Assembly: GCF_903819215.1 (NCBI RefSeq)
Contig: NZ_CAIJCT010000010.1
Origin: Aedoeadaptatus coxii
Lineage (GTDB): Bacteria > Bacillota > Clostridia > Tissierellales > Peptoniphilaceae
Strand: one strand, 5' to 3'
Length of the DNA: 64,000 nucleotides
The position numbers were made by a program, and so were the translations under genes. This document shows, one piece after another, positions 17,980 through 26,688 of this stretch; the first letter of the stretch is position 1, and every line of letters starts with the position of its first letter. The notes beneath the pieces are model-generated. The model saw only the letters and a list, made by a program, of their open reading frames with translations. It was not told the origin of the DNA and did no database searches.

Positions 17980-18756
17980 TTATTTATTTGTCGATTCCCT
18001 TTTGATCAATTTATAATCACCTACATTGCGATGGTTATAAACATAGGTTAAAAGAAGGGATCCTATGACGATTCCAATCAGACTGACGACTTGTGCCGTC
18101 TTTAAGGGGCCGATGTAGAGGCTGTCGGTACGAAGTCCTTCGATAAAAAATCGTCCGATGCTATATAAGATGAGATATGCACCCGAAAGTTCACCGGGAT
18201 ATTTTCTGCGTTTCGAAAGGTAAAAGTAGATAAAGAGAAAAATCCCCACATCTAAAATTGATTCGTAGAGAAAGGTCGGATGTACCATTACGCCGTCCAC
18301 GGGAATGGCCCAAGGCAAATTTGTGGGTCCGCCATGGGCTTCGCCATTCATAAAATTACCCCATCGTCCAATACCCTGAGCCAGGGCGACGCCTCCTGCG
18401 ATCATATCCAAGAGATCTAAAAATTCAATTTTACGCGCCTTGGAAAAAAAGAAAATAACCAAGGCGCCTGCTATTAATCCGCCGTGAATGGCGAGGCCGC
18501 CGTTTCGAATGGCGAGTATTTCCGATGGGTGTTGACTGTAATACCCCCACTCAAACAAAACGTAATAACATCGCGCGCCGATGATTCCCATAGGGAGTGC
18601 GATTAAACTCATGTCCACAATAGATTCTTTCGGAATACGCGGATTTCTCTTTACAAGCTCTTCCCCGAAATAAATGGCGAGCATGGCGCCAATGGCGATG
18701 AATATTCCGTACCAGCGAACCTCGATGCCGAAAAAAGTAAAGGCAATGGGGTTCAT
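17980..18756 (-). CDS. lgt: Prolipoprotein diacylglyceryl transferase
   Basis: Membrane enzyme that transfers diacylglycerol from phosphatidylglycerol to the lipobox cysteine of prelipoproteins. The 258 residues span about seven helices, with the early YFG motif, the HGGLIAG segment near residue 94 and the Lgt signature GRWGNFMNGEAHGGPT near residue 130. It starts 1 nt after the deoC stop and ends the hflX-to-lgt gene run. Confidence 0.96.
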   Translation of the reverse strand: MNPIAFTFFGIEVRWYGIFIAIGAMLAIYFGEELVKRNPRIPKESIVDMSLIALPMGIIGARCYYVLFEWGYYSQHPSEILAIRNGGLAIHGGLIAGALVIFFFSKARKIEFLDLLDMIAGGVALAQGIGRWGNFMNGEAHGGPTNLPWAIPVDGVMVHPTFLYESILDVGIFLFIYFYLSKRRKYPGELSGAYLILYSIGRFFIEGLRTDSLYIGPLKTAQVVSLIGIVIGSLLLTYVYNHRNVGDYKLIKRESTNK

Positions 18757-18757
18757 T

Positions 18758-19399
18758 CTATTCTCCTAAAATAGCTGCCGTTTTGGATGCGCCGATTCTG
18801 GTGGCGCCGGCTTCTATCATGGCTTCCGCCGTTTCTCTCGTACGAATACCGCCGCTTGCTTTTACGCCCATTTCCTCGCCGACAGCTTCGCGCATTAACT
18901 TCACATCTTCTACCGTCGCACCTCCGGTACTGAAACCTGTGGAGGTCTTTACAAAGTCGAGGCCGGCTTCTTTTGCCAAACGGCATGCCGTTTGCTTTTC
19001 CTCATCGGTTAAGAGGCAGGTTTCCAAAATCACTTTTACGACGGCGGAAGGAACGGCACGGCGCACGGCCTTCATGTCTTCCAGTACCATTTCCTCTTCA
19101 CCGCTTTTCAATGCGCCGATGTTTAGAACCATATCCACTTCATCGGCTCCGTTTTCCACGGCTTCGTTCGCTTCAAAAGCTTTCGTGGCGGACGTTGTAG
19201 CGCCCAAAGGGAATCCGATAACCGTACAGACTTTTACATCGCTATCTGCCAACCGTTCGGCGGCGAGCTTTACCCAGCATGGCTCCAGGCAAATGGAAGC
19301 CGTGTCGAAAGCTTTCGCCTCGTCGATGGTTTGAATGACCAAATCCTTCGTCGCGTCCGCTTGAAGAATGGTGTGATCAATGGTCTTATTTAATTTCAT
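18758..19399 (-). CDS. deoC: Deoxyribose-phosphate aldolase
   Basis: Class I aldolase cleaving 2-deoxyribose 5-phosphate to glyceraldehyde 3-phosphate and acetaldehyde. The 213-residue TIM barrel has the opening IDHTIL, the VKVILETCLL strand and the Schiff-base lysine in FVKTSTGFSTGGAT near residue 150. It overlaps the preceding DUF1461 gene by 14 nt. No other nucleoside-catabolism gene lies beside it. Confidence 0.96.
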   Translation of the reverse strand: MKLNKTIDHTILQADATKDLVIQTIDEAKAFDTASICLEPCWVKLAAERLADSDVKVCTVIGFPLGATTSATKAFEANEAVENGADEVDMVLNIGALKSGEEEMVLEDMKAVRRAVPSAVVKVILETCLLTDEEKQTACRLAKEAGLDFVKTSTGFSTGGATVEDVKLMREAVGEEMGVKASGGIRTRETAEAMIEAGATRIGASKTAAILGE

Positions 19400-20030
19400 T
19401 TGAATCTCCTTTTATAAAAAACAGTCCCGATAAACCGATCAAGCCGAGGAGCATAGTAGCGCCGATTCGCTTCACCATGCCGAAGAAAAAGGGTTCGGGA
19501 AGCATTTGAATCATCAAATCCTTTTTGGGATCCATCAACCATAAATTGTTAGAGAAAAAGATCTGATGAAATTTAAACCACGCCCTATGAAAGTTCATCG
19601 CCACGATAATGGAAAAAAAAGCGAGTATGGCGAGAATGGCCATGGCCGAGGATCCTGTCATTTTCAGTGCTCCACGCCAACCGACGCGGCGGGAAAGGGC
19701 AAAAAACGATACGGCGAGAATGGTTATGGCAAGCATCGAAACGTCACGCATTAATTTAAATAATGCATAGACATCGACCATGTGATCGATTTCGCTTTTG
19801 GAAAAATAAGGAGCGAGGGTTCCTCGTTCTCCTTCTTTTAAATACTGCCTCAGTGCCGTGGATATCTCCGCCAGCGTATCTAACGATTTTCCCGTAACGG
19901 CCGGAATGCCGTTTTGTTCCATTTGCTCGACATAATAGTTCTGATTTTGGCTCACAGCTTCAGTGGAAAAACTGAACAGCAGAAAAAAACAGGAAAGGAC
20001 GGAAAGAATGGATAGGATACGATTCATCAT
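19386..20030 (-). CDS. DUF1461 (TIGR01906-type) integral membrane protein
   Basis: A 214-residue membrane protein with a signal-like first helix (residues 5-25), an extracytoplasmic segment of about 65 residues, and three further helices (about 95-112, 125-148 and 190-207). The sequence FHQIFFSNNLWLMDPKKDLMIQMLPEPFF resembles the conserved core of the DUF1461/TIGR01906 family, whose function is unknown. It overlaps yebC by 4 nt and deoC by 14 nt, so it is certainly cotranscribed, but the neighbours give no clear hint of its role. Confidence 0.82.
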   Translation of the reverse strand: MMNRILSILSVLSCFFLLFSFSTEAVSQNQNYYVEQMEQNGIPAVTGKSLDTLAEISTALRQYLKEGERGTLAPYFSKSEIDHMVDVYALFKLMRDVSMLAITILAVSFFALSRRVGWRGALKMTGSSAMAILAILAFFSIIVAMNFHRAWFKFHQIFFSNNLWLMDPKKDLMIQMLPEPFFFGMVKRIGATMLLGLIGLSGLFFIKGDSNEIK

Positions 20031-20770
20031 TCCTCGTCTTCGTCGTCGTTTTCCCAGTTATGAATAACTTCCTGAACGTCGTCGTTTTCTTCCAATTGGT
20101 CGATAAGCTTACGCATTTTTTTGCGATCTTCCGGATCCTCTAAAACTGTCGTCGTTTGAGGAATATAGGTTATTTCGGAAATAGCAAAACTATATCCTTT
20201 CTCCTCTAGTGCTTTTCGAACGTCGCCGTAATCTTCCGGTTCCGTAACAATGAGGACACCGTCTTCGTCGACTTGAATATCCTCTGCTCCGGCATCGATG
20301 GCATCCATTTCCAGCACTTCGGAATCCATGTCATCGGTAAGCTCGATGCCGAACTGTCCTTTTTTATCGAACATGAACGCAACGGATCCGTCTGTTCCCA
20401 AATTGCCGCCGTGCTTATCGAAAGCGTGACGTACATCGGGCGCCGTACGGTTGCGATTGTCCGTTAAACAAAGCACCATAACGGCAATGCCGGAGGGGCC
20501 GTAACCTTCATACGTAACGGATTCAAAGTGATCGTTGTCTCCGTCCCCTGCCGCCTTTTTAATGGCGCGCTCAATATTATCGTTAGGCATGTTTTCCGCC
20601 TTTGCACTGTCGATAGCCGCCTTTAGTGAAGGATTATATTCGGGATCCGCTCCCCCTTCTTTAACGGCTACCGCAATTTTACGTGCCATTTTCGTAAAGA
20701 TCTTACCTCGCTTAGCGTCGGCCTTGCCTTTTTTATTTTTAATATTATGCCATTTTGAATGTCCTGACAT
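20027..20770 (-). CDS. yebC: YebC/PmpR family protein (TACO1-like)
   Basis: A 247-residue member of the YebC family, starting MSGHSKWHNIKNKKGKADAKRG as nearly all members do. Family members were long called transcription regulators and are now also linked to translation of proline-rich stretches on the ribosome; which applies here cannot be read from sequence. The C-terminus is a run of acidic residues. AGGAGGTCATC precedes the start and a promoter lies within the end of nadE. Confidence 0.95.
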   Translation of the reverse strand: MSGHSKWHNIKNKKGKADAKRGKIFTKMARKIAVAVKEGGADPEYNPSLKAAIDSAKAENMPNDNIERAIKKAAGDGDNDHFESVTYEGYGPSGIAVMVLCLTDNRNRTAPDVRHAFDKHGGNLGTDGSVAFMFDKKGQFGIELTDDMDSEVLEMDAIDAGAEDIQVDEDGVLIVTEPEDYGDVRKALEEKGYSFAISEITYIPQTTTVLEDPEDRKKMRKLIDQLEENDDVQEVIHNWENDDEDEE

Positions 20771-20800
20771 GATGACCTCCTTGATTTATATCAAAGTAAA

Positions 20801-20830
20801 ATTATATCACTCTTAAAGTCTATCTTTCAA
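20801..20830 (-). promoter_or_regulatory. Promoter of yebC
   Basis: On the minus strand TTGAAA (20825-20830), an 18-nt spacer and TATAAT (20801-20806) with the TGn extension. The -35 lies inside the last codons of nadE. Confidence 0.72.
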
Positions 20831-21521
20831 ATTTCGGCGGCATGTTGCGCTTATGTTCACTGATTGCATGTTTGTGATCAATGGCGTCTCGATGATCGCC
20901 TCGATAATCCGAGCGAATAACGGCATCGAGTTCATCATAGGTGAAGCCCATGTCGTCTTCGTCGGTTTGCCCTTCGTAGAGGCCCGCCGTCGGTTTTTTC
21001 TCAATGACTTCTTTCGGAAGATCCAATGCTTTGGCAAGTTCCACTACCTCGCTCTTCACAAAACTTGCAATCGGCATTAAGTCACTGGCCGAATCGCCGT
21101 ATTTTGTAAAGTAACCGGTGTAAAATTCACTGGCATTGGAACAACCGCAAACCAAATAATGACGGTCTTGCGCGTAATAATAAAGCGTAACGGCGCGAAG
21201 TCTCGGCTTAATATTGTTTTTCGCCAATTGATTGTCGCTATCCATGGAAGCGTCGACCAAGGCATGATATGTTTTTGAAAGATCTACTTTTTCAATTTTA
21301 AGATCCAAGGATTCCGCTACAAGGCGAGCATCGTGTTCGTCTTGCGGATTGGACTCGATGGGCATAATGATGCCCAGAGCATCGTCACCAAAGGCACGCT
21401 TAGCAAGCCCCGCTACAACGGCGGAATCGATACCGCCGCTTAGGCCGAATACGACGCCTTCGGCGTGGGCATCTTTCACGATTTCTTTCATCCATTGGCA
21501 AATTGCTTCAATTCTTTCCAT
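20820..21521 (-). CDS. nadE: NH3-dependent NAD+ synthetase
   Basis: ATP-pyrophosphatase that amidates deamido-NAD+ to NAD+. The 233-residue protein has the P-loop FGLSGGIDSAVVAGLA near residue 26, the GCSNASEFYTGYFTKYGD region near 135 and KKPTAGLYEGQTDEDDMG near 183. It lacks the glutaminase domain of the longer enzymes and so should use ammonia. It overlaps the preceding yigZ by 1 nt. Confidence 0.96.
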   Translation of the reverse strand: MERIEAICQWMKEIVKDAHAEGVVFGLSGGIDSAVVAGLAKRAFGDDALGIIMPIESNPQDEHDARLVAESLDLKIEKVDLSKTYHALVDASMDSDNQLAKNNIKPRLRAVTLYYYAQDRHYLVCGCSNASEFYTGYFTKYGDSASDLMPIASFVKSEVVELAKALDLPKEVIEKKPTAGLYEGQTDEDDMGFTYDELDAVIRSDYRGDHRDAIDHKHAISEHKRNMPPKFER

Positions 21522-22201
21522 TATTCTTCCCCTTTATATTGTTTTTGGTTGTAACTTTTTCCTTCATATAATAGTTTCCCGTCGAGAACGGCCCGTTCAG
21601 TACCATCCACTTTTTCTATGGTTACCGTTCCCGACGTTACATCTAACAAATAGCCCTTAAAAGCTTCGTAGCCACTTTCATACACCGTCGTCGTTACTTG
21701 TACCCGATCGGTATAAACCGTATCAATAATCGGATAACCGTTTTGCATCATATAGTTTTCAATGCTTCCGTGTTCGGTGTAATCGTAGGTAAAGGTAATA
21801 TCCAGCGCTTTGTGCATTTCCACGACGACGGCATCATCGAGTGCTGCCGATGCAGCGGAGGAATAGGCGCGAATAAGACCTCCCGCCCCAAGGAGCGTTC
21901 CCCCGAAATAACGGGTCACGACGCACACGACATTGGTTAGGCCGTTACGTTTTAATACATCTAAAATGGGTGGTCCCGCCGTCTTTTGCGGCTCTCCGTC
22001 ATCGTCGTATTTCTGGATGGATTGATCTTCGTTAATAATATAGGCGGTACAATGATGTGTGGCGTCTTTTCCGCTGTCTCGAATATTTTGAATGTAGGCT
22101 TCCGCCCCTTCTTTCGTTTTGACAAAGGCCACGCGCCCGATAAATTCAGATTTCTTCTCGATCAGGCTTATCTGTCCTTCTCGATAGACGGTTTTATACA
22201 T
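21521..22201 (-). CDS. YigZ/IMPACT family protein
   Basis: A 226-residue protein of the UPF0029/IMPACT family. The N-terminal domain carries SEFIGRVAFVKT, DATHHCTAYII and the signature FGGTLLGAGGLIRAYSSAA near residue 105. A C-terminal DUF1949-type ferredoxin-like domain follows from about residue 135. Its biochemical role is unclear; eukaryotic IMPACT acts on translation control. It overlaps hflX by 8 nt and nadE by 1 nt. Confidence 0.92.
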   Translation of the reverse strand: MYKTVYREGQISLIEKKSEFIGRVAFVKTKEGAEAYIQNIRDSGKDATHHCTAYIINEDQSIQKYDDDGEPQKTAGPPILDVLKRNGLTNVVCVVTRYFGGTLLGAGGLIRAYSSAASAALDDAVVVEMHKALDITFTYDYTEHGSIENYMMQNGYPIIDTVYTDRVQVTTTVYESGYEAFKGYLLDVTSGTVTIEKVDGTERAVLDGKLLYEGKSYNQKQYKGEE

Positions 22202-23471
22202 AGCGCCTCCTTATTTGTTCTTCATAGCGATTTAAATACACTTTCGGAAGCGTCGCCAAAAGCTCCACCCCTCCGTGCGTATACTCAAAGGCTTCGACCG
22301 GAAAGCGGTTTTTGATTTCTTCCACCAAATGCATCTCCCCATAGGAAAATGCCATTTGGACTTTCACATACTTCGATTTTAATGCCTCCTCTATAGCCGC
22401 GTAAAGAGATTCGATAGAAGGATCTTCTCTTACGGAGCCGTAAAGCACGCGATGTTCCGAAGGCAGGAAGGGCAACTTTTTATGTTCCATTTTATCCGCT
22501 TTGTTTACAAATAAAATAATCGGCGTGTCGCGAACGCCTAAATCGCTTAAAAGTTTTTGCGTGGTTTCATAGCGCAAACCTTCATCTTCCTCGGAACCGT
22601 CGATCATATGAATAATAAGATCCGAATCCTTAAGTTCTTCGAGAGTGGTGTGGAAAGATTCGATTAAAGTCGTGGGAAGATTGGAGATAAAGCCGACAGT
22701 GTCGGTAACGCAAACGGCCAAGCCGCCCGGAAGTGTGATGCGCCGAGTATCGGGATCTAATGAAGCAAAGGGCATGTCCTCGACGTAAACTTCTTTTCCT
22801 TGAGCCGAAGATTCGCGAAGCATTCGATTCATTAGAGAGGATTTTCCCGCATTCGTATAGCCCACAATGGCAATGGACGGAATAGCCGATCGCTCTCTTT
22901 GTTTGCGCCCCGTATCGCGCACTTTTTGCGCCCGCTTCAACTTTCGCTTCGTGCGCATAATGTCGTCATTAATCCGCCGTCTGTCGATTTCCAGTTTTTG
23001 TTCGCCGGGTCCACGAGTGCCGATGCCGCCGCCGAGACGAGAATAATTTTTCTTCCCGATCAAATGAGTCTTGCCGTATTCCAATTGGGCGAGGTAGACC
23101 TGAAGCTTTCCCACATCGGTGCGTGCCCTGGATGCGAAAATATCTAAAATGAGCGCCGTACGATCCAATACCGGCAAATCCAAAGCTTTTTCGATTTCGC
23201 GCATTTGAATTCCCGTAAGCTCGCCGTCAAAAATGACGAGCTCCGCTCCCAGGGTTTCGACGGCCAATCGAATTTCCTCCAGCTTCCCCTTTCCCATTAA
23301 AGTCGCCGGATGAAAACTGCGCACAGTTTGGGTCGCCGTTCCTACGACCACACCTCCCGCTACGACGACGAGATCGTTTAATTCGCTTAAACTTTCTTCA
23401 TTATATTTACTCTTGTCGTCCCACGCCGCAGCCGTAATCACCTTTTGTCGTTCCGTAATATGTTTCTCCAC
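22194..23471 (-). CDS. hflX: Ribosome-associated GTPase HflX
   Basis: GTPase that splits stalled or stress-damaged ribosomes. The 425 residues have an N-terminal HflX domain (residues 25-110), a coiled linker with the conserved LGGGIGTRGPGEQKLEIDRRRI, and a G domain with G1 GYTNAGKSSLMN, G3 DTVGF and G4 NKAD. The start is GTG 23471, with AAAGGAGG 7 nt upstream; the longer frame to 23501 would translate that site as R-K-G-G and is rejected. It is the first gene of hflX-yigZ-nadE. Confidence 0.95.
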   Translation of the reverse strand: MEKHITERQKVITAAAWDDKSKYNEESLSELNDLVVVAGGVVVGTATQTVRSFHPATLMGKGKLEEIRLAVETLGAELVIFDGELTGIQMREIEKALDLPVLDRTALILDIFASRARTDVGKLQVYLAQLEYGKTHLIGKKNYSRLGGGIGTRGPGEQKLEIDRRRINDDIMRTKRKLKRAQKVRDTGRKQRERSAIPSIAIVGYTNAGKSSLMNRMLRESSAQGKEVYVEDMPFASLDPDTRRITLPGGLAVCVTDTVGFISNLPTTLIESFHTTLEELKDSDLIIHMIDGSEEDEGLRYETTQKLLSDLGVRDTPIILFVNKADKMEHKKLPFLPSEHRVLYGSVREDPSIESLYAAIEEALKSKYVKVQMAFSYGEMHLVEEIKNRFPVEAFEYTHGGVELLATLPKVYLNRYEEQIRRRYV

Positions 23472-23490
23472 TCCCAAACCTCCTTTCCTA

Positions 23491-23519
23491 AATATACACA
23501 ATCACAAGCTTCTACGCAA
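23491..23519 (-). promoter_or_regulatory. Promoter of hflX
   Basis: On the minus strand TTGCGT (23514-23519), a 17-nt spacer and TATATT (23491-23496). It is back to back with the promoter of the class A PBP. Confidence 0.55.
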
Positions 23520-23530
23520 GAAGTACCCTA

Positions 23531-23539
23531 TGTTATAAT
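23531..23539 (+). promoter_or_regulatory. Extended -10 promoter of the class A PBP
   Basis: TGTTATAAT extended -10 without a convincing -35. The ribosome site AGGAGG (23546-23551) starts only 6 nt later, so the mRNA leader must be very short. Confidence 0.6.
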
Positions 23540-23557
23540 GTGGACAGGAGGATGCCT

Positions 23558-26416
23558 ATGTCCCATCATTTTAAAAATCATTCAAATACCATTCATCTCG
23601 CCTTATGTATTATTGCATTTATTGTCGTATTCATTGCGGGAATGTTAGGCGCGTGGGTGGTCACCGTTCTTCATAGTGTCGATGCCATCGATTTTAATGA
23701 TCTTAAAGTCTCCATCGCCGAAACGTCGACTATACTCGATGCCGAAGGCAATATTATCGACGAAGTCGATCCCTCGATCATCAGCGAACACGTCGCGCTA
23801 AAGCAAGTACCGAAACATGTGCAGGAAGCGTTTTTGGCCATTGAGGACCGTAGTTTTTATAACCATCACGGTTTGGATCTGCGTCAAATTTTAGCGAGCC
23901 TTGCAGCTAATGTAAAAAGCGGACATATTATTCGCGGCGGTTCCACCATTACGCAACAATTGGTGAAAAATATTTACTTAAGTACGGATCAATCCGTCGC
24001 CCGCAAATTAAAAGAAGCATACATAACCCTGGCTCTGGAACAGTCTCTTTCGAAAAAAGATATTTTAGAGGCTTATTTGAACCGCGTCGATTTAGGCCTC
24101 GGCAGCCAAGGCATAGAAGCGGCGAGCCAAGCATACTTTTCAAAACATGTGGAAGATCTGACGCTGGAAGAAGGGGCTCTCCTTGCAGGCATTGCGAAAT
24201 CTCCCGCCAATTATCAACCCCTTAAGCGTCTCCCCGCATCCGATGAAAAAAACGAAAACATCGTCGCCACACAAACTGTCGGCGACAAGGTTTACGACCT
24301 TGAAAAAAATGAACGCTCCATGGAACGCAAAAATACCGTGTTAAAATCCATGGCCGCCGGCGGGTATATTTCTGCCAAAGAAGCCAACGACGCTTCTAAG
24401 CGCGACATTACCTTTAAGCCGAAACAGGAAGATCCCGCGCCTTATTCTTCCTATGTAGCGGATTACATCGCCGATGAAGCGATTCAAATTTTGATGACAA
24501 CTCAAAAAATCGATCGGGATCGTGCCCGTCAGCTGGTTCGCGAAGGCGGGCTTACCATCCAATCTACCATCGTTCCCCAGTACCAAAAGGGCATGGAAAC
24601 TTTATACGACGGCTATGCACACCTCGTACAAAACGGACGCAATCGCGGCGCCCACTTTATAGATTTTTCGACAGATGAATCCGGAAACATCGTCGATGAC
24701 CGGGGAGAAACTCTTTACCTTCGCTATGGCAATCTCTTCGATGAGGAAGGAAATTTACACTTGTCGAAAGAGCATTACCGATTTGAAAACGGCAATTTGA
24801 GTTTTTATAACCCCGCCTTTGTGCAAAAAAACGGTATGATTCAATTAAAGAATTTCTATACCTTGGATAAGCGCGATAATTTAAAAACCCTCTCGGGAGC
24901 CACTGCTATTTTCGAACCGGGAGAAGTTTCCGGAGACGAGGAATTCGAAATGTCGAAAGACGTTTTGAAAAAATACGGCAATTCTATTAAGGAACAGGAC
25001 GGCGAATTAATCTTTTCAAAAAATCTCTTTCTCTTCCCCGACGAATCCAGTTTGCAACCTCAATCCGCCGCTCTTATAGCAGATAATGAAACCGGCGGGA
25101 TCGTCGCCTTGGCCGGCGGAAACAGCCTCCGCAATCCTGCAAGAATGCGATTCAATCACGTAAACAGCAAGCGGCAACCGGGCACGGCGCTTACGCCTCT
25201 CTCCGCCTATTTGACGGCACTTATTAAGGGCGACACTCTTGCCACCTCTTATGACGACACGCCCCTTAAAATCGACGGCGCCATCTGGCCGGCACAAAGA
25301 GAATTTTACGGATACGATATACTGGCCGACGCAGCGGCTCATACCCGCGAAGCCGTTGGCGGCAAAATCCTCGAACGTTTCGGCTTTGAAGCAAGCCTAA
25401 ATACATTGAAGCTTCTCGGCCTGTATGATGACACTTCAAATGATACCATCGTCTCATCTTCGGAAAATAAAACGCGCAACGATATAACCTACGACGGTTT
25501 GGCATCGGGCAATCTTGTGGACGGCGTTAGCTTAAAAGATCTCGTCAACGCCTATGCAAAAATCGCATCGCCCCAAACGGGAGGAAATTATATCGTGGAA
25601 TCCATTACCGACGGCGAAGGTAATGTTATCTATCGTCACGAGCCGAAGAGCGTGAAGTTCCCCAATAAAAGCAACGCACTTCTACGCTATGCCCTCTCTC
25701 TTTCACCGCTTTCAAAATCGCTAAAGCAAAACGGCTACGACGCATACGCCATATTCGGCGAAAATAAATTTCATTCCGACTATATGGCGGTAGGCTCTAC
25801 GCCCCATTACACCTACGGACTTTGGATGGGCAATGAAATTCAAAAACTCGCATTGAGCCGCAATCAGGATCTTGCGACATCATTTTACGCGTCCCTTTAT
25901 TCCATTACCGACGATAAGAGCCAATGGAAGCTTCCCGATTCCTTTGAAATGGTAGAGGTCAGCGACAAAACGGGCGATCTCGCATCGACTTACGCGAAAC
26001 GCGCCCACTCCACTGTCACGCTCCCCTTCCTGCCGGGAACGGCTCCCAAAGAGATTACAAAAAATTACACCCGCGTGCTTATTTGCTCCGAATCGGGAGA
26101 AAAGGCATCGACCTACTGTCCCTACGATACCATTACCTACGGATATTATTTCGTACGTCCAAAGGGATATGATCCCGCTCAATTTGACGGCATAAGGCCG
26201 AAGGATTTCTATACCCTTCCTTCCGGTTACTGCCATATTCACACAAAGGAATGGCACGACGAACAACTCCGTCAACAAGAAGAACTTGAAAAAGAGCAAG
26301 AGGAAGCTTTAAAAAAGGAACAAGCCAAAGCGCGAAATAAACAGAAACAGAAAAATAAAAATAACCGCACTGCAACTCAAAAGACCACAAAAGGTCGTAA
26401 AAATTCGAAACGCTAA
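23558..26416 (+). CDS. Class A penicillin-binding protein with degenerate transpeptidase domain
   Basis: Membrane-bound PBP1A-like protein of 952 residues, numbered from ATG 23558, which has AGGAGG 6 nt upstream. One transmembrane helix spans about 13-38. The GT51 glycosyltransferase domain (about 80-225) is intact, with EDRSFYNHHG, GGSTITQQLVKN and ILEAYLNRVDLG. The transpeptidase fold is recognisable from about 500 to 790, but its three catalytic motifs are changed: SxxK is TALT (T543 and T546), SxN is TRE (596-598), and the KTGT position reads IFGE. It is therefore predicted to polymerise glycan strands without cross-linking. The C-terminal 65 residues are Glu/Lys/Gln-rich. The frame is open throughout, so it is not an obvious pseudogene. 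It stands alone on the plus strand. Confidence 0.9.
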   Translation: MSHHFKNHSNTIHLALCIIAFIVVFIAGMLGAWVVTVLHSVDAIDFNDLKVSIAETSTILDAEGNIIDEVDPSIISEHVALKQVPKHVQEAFLAIEDRSFYNHHGLDLRQILASLAANVKSGHIIRGGSTITQQLVKNIYLSTDQSVARKLKEAYITLALEQSLSKKDILEAYLNRVDLGLGSQGIEAASQAYFSKHVEDLTLEEGALLAGIAKSPANYQPLKRLPASDEKNENIVATQTVGDKVYDLEKNERSMERKNTVLKSMAAGGYISAKEANDASKRDITFKPKQEDPAPYSSYVADYIADEAIQILMTTQKIDRDRARQLVREGGLTIQSTIVPQYQKGMETLYDGYAHLVQNGRNRGAHFIDFSTDESGNIVDDRGETLYLRYGNLFDEEGNLHLSKEHYRFENGNLSFYNPAFVQKNGMIQLKNFYTLDKRDNLKTLSGATAIFEPGEVSGDEEFEMSKDVLKKYGNSIKEQDGELIFSKNLFLFPDESSLQPQSAALIADNETGGIVALAGGNSLRNPARMRFNHVNSKRQPGTALTPLSAYLTALIKGDTLATSYDDTPLKIDGAIWPAQREFYGYDILADAAAHTREAVGGKILERFGFEASLNTLKLLGLYDDTSNDTIVSSSENKTRNDITYDGLASGNLVDGVSLKDLVNAYAKIASPQTGGNYIVESITDGEGNVIYRHEPKSVKFPNKSNALLRYALSLSPLSKSLKQNGYDAYAIFGENKFHSDYMAVGSTPHYTYGLWMGNEIQKLALSRNQDLATSFYASLYSITDDKSQWKLPDSFEMVEVSDKTGDLASTYAKRAHSTVTLPFLPGTAPKEITKNYTRVLICSESGEKASTYCPYDTITYGYYFVRPKGYDPAQFDGIRPKDFYTLPSGYCHIHTKEWHDEQLRQQEELEKEQEEALKKEQAKARNKQKQKNKNNRTATQKTTKGRKNSKR

Positions 26417-26450
26417 TCTTCTGTGTAAAATAGCCTGTTTTGGGTAAATT

Positions 26451-26456
26451 TATAAT
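26451..26456 (+). promoter_or_regulatory. Possible -10 element for the 45-residue ORF
   Basis: TATAAT lies 17 nt upstream of the ATG of the small ORF. No good -35 or TG extension is visible, so read-through from the PBP gene is also possible. Confidence 0.35.
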
Positions 26457-26473
26457 AAGAAGAGGAGGCAACA

Positions 26474-26611
26474 ATGAACATTAAAACGATTTTAAAATTA
26501 TTAGCCTTTACAAAGTTTTTTAAAGCTTTGGGGCACAAACCCGTCAGAAAAGCTTCGGGCGGATTTTTGAAGAAATACTTTTTATGGAAGGCTCTGCGAC
26601 GTCGCAGATAA
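26474..26611 (+). CDS. Small cationic protein, 45 residues, unrecognised
   Basis: ATG 26474 follows the strong site AGAGGAGGCAACA and opens a 45-codon frame ending at TAA 26609-26611. The product is highly basic (about fourteen Lys/Arg, ending R-R-R-R), with a hydrophobic/aromatic first half (residues 5-19) and no acidic residues. It starts 57 nt after the class A PBP gene and a strong terminator follows 5 nt after its stop, so it looks like a genuine last gene or a separate small transcript. I do not recognise the family. It could be a membrane-associated small protein, a toxin or a basic nucleic-acid binder; none of these is supported beyond composition. Confidence 0.6.
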   Translation: MNIKTILKLLAFTKFFKALGHKPVRKASGGFLKKYFLWKALRRRR

Positions 26612-26616
26612 TCACG

Positions 26617-26646
26617 AAAAGCCTCGAGTTATAACTCGAGGCTTTT
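26617..26646 (+). terminator. Terminator after the 45-residue ORF
   Basis: A 30-nt perfect palindrome, AAAAGCCTCGAGTTA followed by its complement, gives a 12-bp stem with a 6-nt loop and a TTTT tail. It would work on both strands. Confidence 0.85.
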
Positions 26647-26655
26647 CCTATGTGC

Positions 26656-26688
26656 AAAATCGAGTGATGGTTCACTCGATTTTTTATT
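26656..26688. terminator. Second terminator, between the small ORF and folD
   Basis: A 12-bp stem (AAAATCGAGTGA/TCACTCGATTTT) with a TGGT loop. The T-run is longer on the plus strand (TTTTTT). On the minus strand it follows the folD stop directly, so it probably serves both convergent transcripts. Confidence 0.8.

Noticed and set aside
18783..19334. 183-codon frame on the plus strand
   Set aside because: Lies antisense to deoC, which has a full set of aldolase motifs; the product is Ser/Thr/Ala-rich with no recognisable domain and there is no ribosome site.
23558..26416. Class A PBP as a frameshifted pseudogene
   Set aside because: The frame is continuous, codon use is like its neighbours, and the glycosyltransferase half is intact; the motif losses are substitutions.
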